Shown here: piece by piece, positions 9,096 to 18,900 of the stretch
How the letters are laid out: each line of letters starts with the position of its first letter
Numbering within the stretch: the stretch's first letter is position 1
Source of the DNA: Fusobacterium sp. JB019
GTDB lineage: Bacteria > Fusobacteriota > Fusobacteriia > Fusobacteriales > Fusobacteriaceae
Assembly (NCBI GenBank): GCA_030673965.1
Contig: JAUTCN010000005.1
Span: 117,344-181,343, forward strand
DNA length: 64,000 bases
Direction: 5' to 3'
Made by a program: the position numbers and the translations under genes
Notes under the pieces: generated by a model
What the model was told of the DNA's origin: nothing
The model's database searches: none
Seen by the model: the letters and a program-made list of their open reading frames with translations, nothing else

Positions 9096-9708
9096 AATTA
9101 TTTGATAGAGCTAACATTTCTAAATAGTACTTAGGATCTCCTGTTAAATAATAATTATACCAAGCTTCTATTATTTCATTTGAAAAAACATTTAAATATT
9201 GTAAAATTTCTTTTGCCCACAATAGAGAACCAGCTGAACTTCCTGTAACTAAATTTCTGTCTCTTACGGCTAATTTATCTTTATAAAGTTCTTCTCCTGT
9301 ATATTTTTTTGAAAAAAGTTTTAAATATTCTTTAGAATTGCTTGTATGTAAATATTCATTCAATATTCCTAAATTAGCTAAAGAAAGAGTTGCGCCACAA
9401 ATAGCACCAACTAAAATACCTTTTTCTAAATACCCTCTAACCCTTGATAGTATCTCTTCGTGCTCTGGATTTCCCCAAGTATCTCCACCAGGAATAAGAA
9501 GAGCTTTCATATTACTTTCATCAATTTCTTCTACTGAACAATCTGGAATAATTTTAAATCCTCCCAAAGTAGTAATAGTATTCTTATTACATGCCACAGT
9601 TTTTATACAATATTCATCATTTATCTCCATACTTACAGCTGACATAACATAACCTAATTCCCAATCTGCCATAGCATTTAAAATATATACATAAATTATC
9701 TTTTTCAT
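9094..9708 (-). CDS. DJ-1/PfpI-family protein
   Basis: A 204-residue flavodoxin-like protein of the DJ-1/PfpI superfamily. The nucleophile elbow is GAICGATLSLA with C104, and LLIPGGD at about residue 71 contributes the usual loop. Functions in the family range from deglycase or chaperone to amidotransferase-like roles, and none can be assigned here. An AGGAGGTATTTT ribosome site lies before the ATG. It is monocistronic and converges with the GH4 operon, meeting its terminator. Confidence 0.8.
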   Translation of the reverse strand: MKKIIYVYILNAMADWELGYVMSAVSMEINDEYCIKTVACNKNTITTLGGFKIIPDCSVEEIDESNMKALLIPGGDTWGNPEHEEILSRVRGYLEKGILVGAICGATLSLANLGILNEYLHTSNSKEYLKLFSKKYTGEELYKDKLAVRDRNLVTGSSAGSLLWAKEILQYLNVFSNEIIEAWYNYYLTGDPKYYLEMLALSNN

Positions 9709-9764
9709 AAAATACCTCCTTAATATATCACATAAAAATTATACCACCATTCCTTATTTTTTTC

Positions 9765-9795
9765 ACAAAAAAAACAAGATACTTAAGTATCTTGT
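9765..9795 (-). terminator. Terminator of the abgT-M20-M20 operon
   Basis: A 22-nt palindrome (9774-9795: ACAAGATACTT and its complement) followed on the minus strand by a U-run from the A-run at 9765-9774. Confidence 0.8.
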
Positions 9796-9803
9796 CTCTC
9801 TTT

Positions 9804-10937
9804 TTACTTAAAGACCTCTAACTTTAACATTATTTCTTTAAATATTTTAAAACCTAATTTCAAAGCTCTTGGATCCATATCAAATGTTGGTGTATGTAAA
9901 GCAGAATTAAATTTTTCTGTCTTTATTCCTAATAAAAATAATAATCCCTTATTCCCCTCTTGAAGATAGAAAGAAAAATCTTCTGAACCTGTTAATCTAG
10001 AATTATCTACAAATTTTTCTTTTGGAATTATTTCTTTTAAAATATCAAAGAATTTTTTTTCATTAATTACAGGTGGATAAAAAGCCTTAAACATCATCTC
10101 TATTTTTATTCCATAAGCTTTTTCAAAACCAGCATTTATTTCTTTAACTCTTTTTTCTAAAAAATCTATTAATCCTGTATTAGCAAATCTAATTGTTCCT
10201 AAAATTTCAACTTTTTCAGGAATAACATTTCTAACTTCTCCTGCTTTAAAACTTCCAATTGTTAAAACCATTGGCTCTATTGGATCTATTTCTCTTGCAA
10301 CTAATAATTGATAAGCTTCTATTAATTTAGCTCCAATATATATTGAATCTATCCCCTTATGAGGCTGAGCTCCATGAGTTCCCTTTCCTATAATTCTTAT
10401 ATCGAAATTTATATTCTGAAAAGATATTGGTCCACAAATACAACCAATTTTCCCTTGATCTATATCAGGAGCAACGTGTAATGCAAATAATCCTTCAAAT
10501 TTTTTAGACTGAAAGAATTCTGACTGAGCTACTACTTGAGCTCCTCCTCTTCCTTCTTCTGCTGCTTGAAATATTAACATTATTGATTTATTCAAAGTTT
10601 TTCCATTCTTAATTTGTTCTTGTAACCATTTTGCTGTATAAAGTAAATTTGTAGTATGTCCATCATGACCACAAGCATGCATCATTCCCTTATACTGAGA
10701 CTTATATTCTTTATCTCCTAATTCTGTAATTGGAAGAGCATCTATATCTCCTCTAAACCCTACCCAAATATCTTTTTTTCCTTTAAAAACAGCAAGGGTA
10801 CTAGTTCCTATTTCAATATATTCAATATTTAATTCATCTAAAAAATTTCTAATATATGCAGCTGTTTTGTGTTCACTAAATGCAATTTCTGGAATTTTAT
10901 GCAAATCACTTCTTACTTTAATATAAAAATCATCCAT
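9804..10937 (-). CDS. M20-family amidohydrolase
   Basis: A 377-residue metallo-aminoacylase/carboxypeptidase of the M20D type. Zinc ligands are visible in H87-A-C89-G-H91-D92, and the catalytic glutamates in FQAAEEGRGGA. These cytosolic enzymes release the acyl or aminobenzoyl group from N-acyl amino acids or peptides. It is the last gene of abgT-M20-M20, 12 nt after its paralogue. In Escherichia coli AbgA and AbgB are two M20 subunits that cleave aminobenzoyl-glutamate taken up by AbgT. The same trio here suggests, but does not prove, that substrate. The protein is shorter than E. coli AbgA or AbgB and may act alone. Confidence 0.8.
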   Translation of the reverse strand: MDDFYIKVRSDLHKIPEIAFSEHKTAAYIRNFLDELNIEYIEIGTSTLAVFKGKKDIWVGFRGDIDALPITELGDKEYKSQYKGMMHACGHDGHTTNLLYTAKWLQEQIKNGKTLNKSIMLIFQAAEEGRGGAQVVAQSEFFQSKKFEGLFALHVAPDIDQGKIGCICGPISFQNINFDIRIIGKGTHGAQPHKGIDSIYIGAKLIEAYQLLVAREIDPIEPMVLTIGSFKAGEVRNVIPEKVEILGTIRFANTGLIDFLEKRVKEINAGFEKAYGIKIEMMFKAFYPPVINEKKFFDILKEIIPKEKFVDNSRLTGSEDFSFYLQEGNKGLLFLLGIKTEKFNSALHTPTFDMDPRALKLGFKIFKEIMLKLEVFK

Positions 10938-10949
10938 ATAAATTCTCCT

Positions 10950-12155
10950 CTAATCTTCTAAATTTTTAAATCTATCTAATATTATTTTAGTAAAAATTTT
11001 TATTCCTTCTTTTAAAGTAGCCTCGTCAGCTATAAAATTAGGATTATGAAGAATGCATTTTCCTTCATTAATGTTTGACTCTGTTCCAATCCACATAAAT
11101 ACAGAAGGAACTTTTTTAGTTATAAAAGAAAAATCTTCTCCTCCTGGAGAAGGAGTCTTTTGTATTTCAATATTTTCCCTTCCTATTAATGGAGTAAGTG
11201 AATTTATAACCTCTTTTGAAAGTTCTAAATCATTATACATAAAATCATACCCATCTTTATAAATTAATTTACCCTCACATCCATAAGCAGAACAAATATC
11301 ATTAACAAGTTTGTGTAATCTCTTTTTTATAATTAATGCTGATTCATCACTAAAAACTCTTACTGTCCCTTCTAGTATAACATAATCAGCTATCACATTA
11401 TACCTATTTCCACCTGACATTTTTCCAATTGTAACAACTGCATTTTCTCCTGACTCTAAATTTCTACTAACTATAGTTTGAATTGCCATAATAATATTAG
11501 CTGCTGTTACAATAGCATCTCTACCTTGAGATGGCATAGATCCATGACTACTTTTTCCCTTTATATGAATCTGAATTGCATCTGATTTTGCATTTGCGAC
11601 TCCAGGTCTAAAAGAAATACTTCCCACAGGACTATTATATACGTGCAAAGCATAAGCTTCATCAACACTAGGATTTATTAACAGCCCTGCATCCATCATC
11701 CCTCTACTTCCTCCAGTTGGAGAGCATTCTTCTGCAGGTTGAAACATAAATTTAACATTACCTTTTAATTTGTCTTTAAATTTTGAAAGAACCATTGCCG
11801 TTCCAAGTACCATTGAAGTATGCATATCATGGCCACAAGCATGCATAACTCCCTTATTTTTTGAAATAAAAGTCAAATTATTTTCTTCTTGAATAGGCAA
11901 CGCATCCATATCTCCCCTAATAAGTATAGTTTTCTTATTTCCGGTTTTTTCATTTCCAAATAAATTGGCTACGATACCGTTCGCTCCAACATTTTCTTTT
12001 ATTTCTAAAGGTAACCTTCTTAAGGCTTCCAAAACTTTCAAAGGAGTTCTTTTTTCTTTCCCTCCAAGCTCAGGATATTCATGTAAATCTCTTCTAAAAC
12101 AAATTACTTCTTCAATATAACTATCTATCACTTCTTCTATTTCAGAAAATTTCAT
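10950..12155 (-). CDS. M20-family amidohydrolase
   Basis: A 401-residue second M20D-type enzyme, with H105-A-C107-G-H109-D110 and FQPAEECSPTGGSRG. It differs clearly from its operon neighbour, which suggests different acyl preferences or a heteromeric enzyme like AbgAB. It begins 9 nt after abgT, with a GGAGG site just before the ATG. Hydrolysis of N-acyl or aminobenzoyl-glutamate imported by AbgT is the working assignment; the family also includes hippurate hydrolases and N-acetyl-amino-acid deacetylases. Confidence 0.8.
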   Translation of the reverse strand: MKFSEIEEVIDSYIEEVICFRRDLHEYPELGGKEKRTPLKVLEALRRLPLEIKENVGANGIVANLFGNEKTGNKKTILIRGDMDALPIQEENNLTFISKNKGVMHACGHDMHTSMVLGTAMVLSKFKDKLKGNVKFMFQPAEECSPTGGSRGMMDAGLLINPSVDEAYALHVYNSPVGSISFRPGVANAKSDAIQIHIKGKSSHGSMPSQGRDAIVTAANIIMAIQTIVSRNLESGENAVVTIGKMSGGNRYNVIADYVILEGTVRVFSDESALIIKKRLHKLVNDICSAYGCEGKLIYKDGYDFMYNDLELSKEVINSLTPLIGRENIEIQKTPSPGGEDFSFITKKVPSVFMWIGTESNINEGKCILHNPNFIADEATLKEGIKIFTKIILDRFKNLED

Positions 12156-12164
12156 AATTCCCTC

Positions 12165-13676
12165 CTAAATAAACATTGTTACTCCTGGTCCTAATGGAAT
12201 ATTTAAACTAAACCAAACAATGGCTAAAATAACCCACATAATTAACATTCCTATTGAATAAGGAAGCATTAAAGATATCATAGTTCCCATTCCTGATTCT
12301 TCATCATATTCTTGAGCTAAAGCTAATATTATAGGCATATAAGGAAATAATGGCGATATAATATTTGTTGTAGAATCTCCAACTCTATACAAAACTTGTG
12401 TTAATGCTGGATTATATCCTAAGAAATAAAACATCGGAATAAATATAGGAGCTAATAATGCCCACTTTGCAGATCCACTTCCTATAAACAAATTTATAAA
12501 TGCTGATAAAAGAATAAAAGCTATAAATAAAGGAACTCCACTAATATTCATACTTTTTAAAAAATTTGCTCCTGCAACAGCAATAACATATCCCATATTG
12601 CTCCATTTAAAAAATGCTATAAATTGACCAATCATAAATACTAAAACTATATAAGAAGACATATCTTTTATAGCTAATCCCATATATCTTGGAACATCTC
12701 CAGATGATTTAATTTTCCCAACAATAACACCATAAGAAATACCACAAATCAAAAATAACACTAAAAGTAATGGTATGATTGATTTTAAAAATGGTGATCT
12801 TAATAAAGAATGAGTTACTGGATTTCTAAAAAAACTATTTTTAGGATAAACTGCTATTCCTATAAGAACTATATAAGCAAGAGATAATATTCCTGCAACT
12901 CTTAATCCTTTCTTTTCTAAAGGACTTACTTCTTCTTGTTCTATTTTTTTACTTCCTTTATATTCTCCTAATCTTGGCTCAATAATTTTTTCAGAAACAA
13001 AAGTACCTACAATCGCTAATAAAAAAGTAGAAACTATCATAAAATACCAGTTAGAAACTACTGATACAGACATATTAGGATTAACTATATGAACTGCTTC
13101 TGTTGAAATTCCTGATAATAAGGCATCTGTTCCAGCAATTATTAAGTTAGCACTAAAACCAGCTGTTGTTGCAGCATAACCTATTGCAATCCCTGCTAAT
13201 GGATGCTTATTTAAAGATAAAAATATAAATGCTGATATCACTGGAATTACAACTATGGCAGCATCTGACGCTATATTTCCACAAATTCCTATCATCATAA
13301 TCATAAAAGTTATAATTTTAGGAGAACTATTTAAGATGGTATTTCTCATAAGAGAAGATACAAAGCCAACTTTTTCAGCAAGTCCAATACCTAAAGTCAT
13401 AACTAAAACTAAACCAAGTGGTGCAAATCCAGTAAAGTTTTTAATTAAATTTTTCAAAATAAAAAGAATTCCTTCACTTGAAAGTAAATTCTTAATTCCT
13501 ATCATTTTTCCACTAACTGGATCTAATATTTCTAATCCAATTACATTGCAAATAGCTGAAATAATAATTACACTAAGTGTTAAAATGCTAAACAATATAA
13601 AAGGATGAGGAATTCTATTCCCTGTCTTTTCTACCCAATCTAAAAAACTATGCTTCTTTTTCAGTGTTACTCCCAT
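12165..13676 (-). CDS. abgT: AbgT-family transporter
   Basis: A 503-residue inner-membrane protein of the AbgT family, with WVEKTGNRIPHPFILFSIL at the N-terminus and the C-terminal FINLFIGSGSAKWALLAPIFIPMFYFLG. AbgT imports p-aminobenzoyl-glutamate in E. coli; some relatives export sulphonamides. Heading an operon with two M20 hydrolases points to uptake followed by hydrolysis. It has a perfect consensus promoter and is divergent from a regulator gene. Imported aminobenzoyl-glutamate would feed folate synthesis; the window also has pabABC. Confidence 0.88.
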   Translation of the reverse strand: MGVTLKKKHSFLDWVEKTGNRIPHPFILFSILTLSVIIISAICNVIGLEILDPVSGKMIGIKNLLSSEGILFILKNLIKNFTGFAPLGLVLVMTLGIGLAEKVGFVSSLMRNTILNSSPKIITFMIMMIGICGNIASDAAIVVIPVISAFIFLSLNKHPLAGIAIGYAATTAGFSANLIIAGTDALLSGISTEAVHIVNPNMSVSVVSNWYFMIVSTFLLAIVGTFVSEKIIEPRLGEYKGSKKIEQEEVSPLEKKGLRVAGILSLAYIVLIGIAVYPKNSFFRNPVTHSLLRSPFLKSIIPLLLVLFLICGISYGVIVGKIKSSGDVPRYMGLAIKDMSSYIVLVFMIGQFIAFFKWSNMGYVIAVAGANFLKSMNISGVPLFIAFILLSAFINLFIGSGSAKWALLAPIFIPMFYFLGYNPALTQVLYRVGDSTTNIISPLFPYMPIILALAQEYDEESGMGTMISLMLPYSIGMLIMWVILAIVWFSLNIPLGPGVTMFI

Positions 13677-13704
13677 AATTATAACCTCCCTGTACTTTTT
13701 GATC

Positions 13705-13774
13705 TTTTAAGACATTTTTAAAGACATCTTGTTTTTAATGCTACGATTATATATTACTAAGTCTTATTTGTCAA
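13705..13774 (-). promoter_or_regulatory. abgT promoter and downstream direct repeat
   Basis: On the minus strand TTGACA (13769-13774), a 17-bp spacer and TATAAT (13746-13751) make a consensus promoter. Between it and abgT, two tandem units TTTTAAGACAT (13705-13715) and TTTTAAAGACAT (13716-13727) form a direct repeat, a possible binding site for the divergent regulator. Confidence 0.6.
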
Positions 13775-13904
13775 TGTTTTTATTTTTCGTTTTAAAAAAA
13801 GATATGATTTTATACTAATAATTAAAACTTATTCAGTAGACTATTTTCTTTTTTTAGTATATAATTTAGTAAAACGTTTATTAAAAATATTGAGGAGGTA
13901 TAGA

Positions 13905-15104
13905 ATGCTAAAATTACTTATATTGACTCCTGAAAATTCAAAAAATTATGTTAAAGAAGCTTTAATTGGTATTGAACAAAAAATAGAATATATAGTTTAT
14001 GATGACTTGCAACAACTTAAAAATATTTATATAGAAGTTGCTCATAAATATGACGCTGTTATAACAAGTGGCCCCATAGGATATGAAATTATAACCACTA
14101 ATGCTAAATTAATAACGCCTGTCTACTATATTGAAATAGATAAATATGAATTATATCGGTGTTTATTTGATGTATTAAAAAGCAATCCTAATATCGATTT
14201 TTCGAAAGTATACATTGATTTCATATCATCTTCAGATAAAAAAGAATGGTTAGAAGATACTTTTACTAATGAAAAAGAACCTATTTTTTGTCCTCTTGAC
14301 TACAGCAGTGTAGAATTATATGATATTTTAAAGAAAAACTATTTAAAACTTCAGCAGGGGAAAAAAGTAAATTTAGTTATAACAAGAATAAGTAATATGC
14401 TTAAATTTTTAGAAGAAATCAATATGCCTTATATATTTTTATTCCCATCTAAAAACACAATCAGAAATATTGTAAATTCAGTTATAATTGATTTAAAAGC
14501 AAAAAATTCAGAAAAAAAAGAAATAATATTAATTAAAATTTTAGTGAAGAAAAACATTACAGAAGTTAGAAAAATTTTAGCTAATAATTTTAATGGAATT
14601 ATTAGTGAACCAAAAAAGAAAGAATTTGAAATACTTACTTTAAAAAAAGATTTCTATAGTTATAACATAGAAAAACTTTTAAAAAATTTATCTTCTTTTG
14701 ATATTAATATCGGTTTTGGAGGTGGATCTAGTATAAATTTAGCTAGGATTTATGCTGAAAAATCTTATCAAAAAAATATAGACTCTGATGGAAATGTTTT
14801 ATGTTTAGTTGAAGAAAACAAAATAACTACTCTAAAAACTTTTATTGCAGATGAAGAAGATAACTTACTAATTTTTGAAAAATTAAAAGAAATTAATATA
14901 ACAGGGAAAAGAGCTCTTGGATTAATTGAAGTATTTAAAGCAAATAAAGCTTTATCAATAAAAGATTTAGCTAACTACTTAAGTACAACTGAAAGAACTG
15001 CTGCAAGAATTTTATTAAAATTAGAAAGCAATAATCTCGCTCAACATATTATTAAAAAAATCCCTAGAGGCAGACCACAAAAAAAATATATTTTAACATT
15101 TTAA
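13905..15104 (+). CDS. Three-part transcriptional regulator beside abgT
   Basis: A 399-residue protein. The N-terminal 190 residues look like a PrpR_N-type sensor (LLILTPENSKNYV, then HKYDAVITSGPIG). The middle has INIGFGGGSSINLARIYAEK, the shape of a degenerate GGDEF-like domain as in CdaR/PucR-type regulators. The C-terminal 70 residues form a winged helix (SIKDLANYLSTTERTAARIL) with a basic end. A longer frame starts at a TTG at 13890, but that TTG carries the GAGGAGG ribosome site, so I use the ATG at 13905. Its divergent position makes it the likely regulator of abgT-M20-M20. Domain calls are by eye. Confidence 0.65.
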   Translation: MLKLLILTPENSKNYVKEALIGIEQKIEYIVYDDLQQLKNIYIEVAHKYDAVITSGPIGYEIITTNAKLITPVYYIEIDKYELYRCLFDVLKSNPNIDFSKVYIDFISSSDKKEWLEDTFTNEKEPIFCPLDYSSVELYDILKKNYLKLQQGKKVNLVITRISNMLKFLEEINMPYIFLFPSKNTIRNIVNSVIIDLKAKNSEKKEIILIKILVKKNITEVRKILANNFNGIISEPKKKEFEILTLKKDFYSYNIEKLLKNLSSFDINIGFGGGSSINLARIYAEKSYQKNIDSDGNVLCLVEENKITTLKTFIADEEDNLLIFEKLKEINITGKRALGLIEVFKANKALSIKDLANYLSTTERTAARILLKLESNNLAQHIIKKIPRGRPQKKYILTF

Positions 15105-15128
15105 AAAGTCGCAATTATGCGACTTTTT
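15103..15128 (+). terminator. Terminator of the abgT-linked regulator
   Basis: Stem AAAAAGTCGCA (15103-15113) with its complement at 15118-15128, loop ATTA, ending in a T-run. Confidence 0.85.
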
Positions 15129-15196
15129 GTTTATTTAAATTTTTAAGGTATAATTAAATTGATGATTATATTTATTTTTTATTAAAGGAGGCAGTT

Positions 15197-15838
15197 ATGA
15201 AAATATTAGTTACTGGATTTGATCCTTTTGAAAAAGAATCTATTAATCCTGCTTGGGAAGGAGTTAAATTACTTCCTTCAAGAATCAATGAAGCTGAAAT
15301 TTTTAAGTTACAAATTCCAACAATTTTTAACGAGTCCATAAAAGTCCTTTTAGATGGAATTGAAAAATATAAACCTGAAATTGTTCTTTGCATTGGACAA
15401 GCAGGAGGAAGATTTGATATCACTGTAGAAAGAATAGCTATTAATTTAAATGATGCGAGAATTAAAGACAATAAAGGAAATCAACCTATTGATAGTAAAA
15501 TATATGAATATGGAGATAATGCCTATTTCTCCTCTCTTCCTATTAAAGCTATTGTAGAATATATAAAAAATGAAAATATTCCTGCTTCTATATCTAATTC
15601 TGCTGGAACTTTTGTATGTAACCATCTTATGTATGGATTATTATACAATATAGATAAATATTCTGTAACTAAAAAAGGAGGATTTATACATGTTCCTTAT
15701 ATTCCAAAACAAGTTTTAGATAAACCTAATACTCCTTCTATGGATCTTAATCTAATAGTTAAAGGACTAGAAGCTGCCATTAGAGGAATTATTGAAAATG
15801 ATCAAGATATAAAAATAACAGGCGGAAAAGAATTTTAA
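15197..15838 (+). CDS. pcp: Pyroglutamyl-peptidase I
   Basis: A 213-residue cysteine peptidase (family C15) that removes N-terminal pyroglutamate from peptides in the cytosol. The catalytic triad is visible: E79 in DITVERIAIN, C141 in SNSAGTFVCNH and H165 in FIHVPYIP. The length is typical. An AAAGGAGG site lies 6 nt before the ATG. It is monocistronic with its own terminator. Together with the M20 enzymes it fits an amino-acid-fermenting lifestyle. Confidence 0.95.
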   Translation: MKILVTGFDPFEKESINPAWEGVKLLPSRINEAEIFKLQIPTIFNESIKVLLDGIEKYKPEIVLCIGQAGGRFDITVERIAINLNDARIKDNKGNQPIDSKIYEYGDNAYFSSLPIKAIVEYIKNENIPASISNSAGTFVCNHLMYGLLYNIDKYSVTKKGGFIHVPYIPKQVLDKPNTPSMDLNLIVKGLEAAIRGIIENDQDIKITGGKEF

Positions 15839-15845
15839 AAAAAGT

Positions 15846-15875
15846 GCTCCTTATAAAATTATAAGGAGCCTTTTT
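15846..15875 (+). terminator. Terminator of pcp
   Basis: Stem GCTCCTTATAA (15846-15856) with TTATAAGGAGC (15859-15869), followed by CTTTTTT. Confidence 0.85.
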
Positions 15876-15976
15876 TAATGCTTATTATAACAATATAATA
15901 AAAGTATTTTATAAAAAAATATTGTATAATATATTTATAATTTTTAATAACCTTGTATTAAATTTAGGAGAATACT

Positions 15977-18900
15977 ATGAAAAATATAGAAGTTGTTGCA
16001 GCAATATTAAAATACAAAAACAAATATTTTTGTGCCCAAAGAAAAGCTTCAGGACCTTTAGCTAAAAAATGGGAATTTCCAGGTGGAAAAATAAAACCTG
16101 GAGAAAGTCAAAAAAATGCATTAAAAAGGGAACTTTTAGAAGAGTTAAATTTAAATGTTAAAATTGGACCTTTATTTAAAACTATAAATCATAACTACGA
16201 TACTTTTTCTATAACCATGCACTCATATCTATGTGAACTTAATTCTATAAGTCTAAAATTAAAAGAGCATTTAGATTATAAATGGTTGCCATTAAAAGAA
16301 TTAAAAAATTTAGATTGGGCAGAAGCTGATATCCCAATTGTAGAAAGTCTAATTAATAAACAAGCTGTTGAAAAATCCTTATTTAACAAATCAATAGATT
16401 CTTTTATTTACAACCCAAGCTTTATAATAAATACTGAAACTAAAAATATAAAAGATAAAATTTTAGATTTATTGTATTCCTCAAAAAGAATTGATATAGC
16501 TGTTAGCTATATTGTATGGTCAGGACTTTCTCTTATTTATAAAGAATTAGAAAAATTTGATAAAAGTAGTAGAATTCTTGTTACCACAGAAGGAATGGTA
16601 AGTGATCCCCTATCTTTAAAAAAGCTTTTAGAATTACCTCTTCAAACTAAAATTTATTCTCCTACTTCTGATAGTAAAGGCTTTCATTTAAAAACTTTTT
16701 TTGGCGAAAAAAAGAATCAAAGTCGAATTCTTGTGGGAAGTTCTAATATTTCTGCTCGAGCTTTTGGACTAGCTCATGAAATGATTGTTGAAATAAATAC
16801 TGAAAATAATGGTTCGCTTATTGAAGAGCATCATAATATTTTTAATAATCTTTGGAATGATCCTTGTTCAAAATTTATAAAAAAAGAATTTATAGAAGAA
16901 TATTCTAAAATATTTTATGAAAAAAAGAAACTAGACAAACAAATTTCTACGCTTTATTTAAAAAACAAAATTATACCTAACTATATGCAAAGAAAAGCAT
17001 TATCTGAATTAGAAAACTATCGTGAATATTCTAATAAAGGATTAATTATCGCAGCAACTGGTACTGGTAAAACTTATCTTTCTGCATTTGATGTGAAACA
17101 GACAAAATCTAAAAAAGTTTTATTTTTAGTTCACAACCGTTTAATTCTTTCATCAGCTTATGAAACCTATAAAAAAGTTTTTCCTGATAACAAATTAATT
17201 GAATTAAATTCTTCAAATACAAACGAAATAAAAAGTAGTCAATTTATTTTCACAACTGATAAAACAGCATATAATCATCTTTATAAAAAATATCCTAATG
17301 ATTATTTCGACTATATAATATATGATGAAGCTCATAAAATTGGAGAAAAAACTCATTATCATTCTCTCATTAAATACTTTACTCCTAAATTTACACTTGG
17401 AATTACAGCTACACCAGAAAGAACAAAGGATCCTAAATTTTTATTTAAGATTTTCGAATATACAATACCTTATGAAATTAGATTGCTTGATGCAATGAAT
17501 CATCAATTAGTATGTCCTTTTACTTATTACGGATTAAATCTCCAAAATAAATTACTAGATGCAAATGAAAAATTTAATTATTATGAGCTAGCTAATTTTA
17601 TGAAATTTCAATTAAATGAAAAAGGACATTTTGGTAAAAAATTAAAAGGAATTGTTTTTTGTTCTAATATCTCAGAAGCTAAAAAATTATCTACTGAATT
17701 AAATAATTTAAAAATTAAAAGTATCGCGATTACAAGCGAACATTCTTCAAGAGAAGAAACAGAAGTTCATATACAAAATCTTAAAAATGATAACAATAAC
17801 CTTAATTTAATATGTGTAGTTAACCAATTTAATGAAGGAATTGATATCCCTGAAATAAATGTTATATTCATGCTTAGAAATACAACATCATCTATTATAT
17901 ATTTACAACAATTAGGAAGAGGACTTCGAAAAACACAAGATCCACATAAATACGTTACTGTCTTTGATATTATTGGAAATTCCAACAATAATTACTCTAT
18001 TGCTGAAGTTTTAACTGGAAATACAACTGCTGATAAAAGAATTCTTTTTAAAGAGGCTAATAAAAAATTCCAAACAGTATCTCCTTTTATAAATGTTCAT
18101 ATTGAAGAAAAAGCTATGGAAAATATTATTAAATCTATTTCGAATAATTTTAAAGTGGAATCAAAGCTAAAAGAAAAATTTAGAAATGAATTATTTAGAT
18201 TTAAAATTATTCCTTCACTTGTCGAACTATATAAAAACCCTAACTTTAAAGAATTAAATCTTTTACAATTGCTTTGTAAAAATTTTTATGAGCCTTTTAT
18301 AGATTATTATGTGAAAAAATACAATATCTCTAAAAATGATAAATTTCTTGAAAAATTTTTTGGTCTTATTACTCAATTTACATTTAGAGGTTATAATCAA
18401 AAAATTTTAAAAGAATATGTTTCTCTTTTAAAAGGAAATAAAACTTCTAATGAAACTCTTATAAAAACTTTAATTCCTAAAAAAACAAATGGTAAAAAAA
18501 CTGCTATTAATAGTGATTATTTTAAAAAAGGAAATAATTTTGTTGATATTTTTAAATATAATAAAACTCTTTCCCTTACTGATGAAATAATTTATGAATT
18601 AAAAAAAAGAAATGCTTATTTACTTTTTCTAGAACATATCGAATTATTTAATGAATTATCAAATCGCCCAAACTACAAAATGAAACCATTTGAACTAGTA
18701 AACAAAGGAGAATTTCTTTTTAACTCCAATGCAAATGATTGTTACATGAATTCCATAGGAGAAAGAATTGACCACATCCAAAAAAGATTTTATTGCATTA
18801 TAAATGTAAGTGCCAAAGAAACTTTTCATGATAATTATATCGATAATTTCAAAAGAATAGTTTATATGACCCAAGAATCTTCAACTGAAGAAAAAGCTAA

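Noticed and set aside
9804-12155. Tandem M20 genes as a recent duplication
   Set aside because: The two proteins differ in length and in most residues outside the metal motifs, so they are old paralogues or AbgA/AbgB-like partners.
13890-13904. TTG start upstream of the abgT-linked regulator
   Set aside because: The TTG is the first base triplet of the GAGGAGG ribosome site itself, so it cannot be the start. The same reasoning moved the starts at 38219 and 63316.
15977-16380. NUDIX part as a separate mutT gene
   Set aside because: The frame runs on without a stop, and no ribosome site or start codon marks a second gene before the PLD domain.
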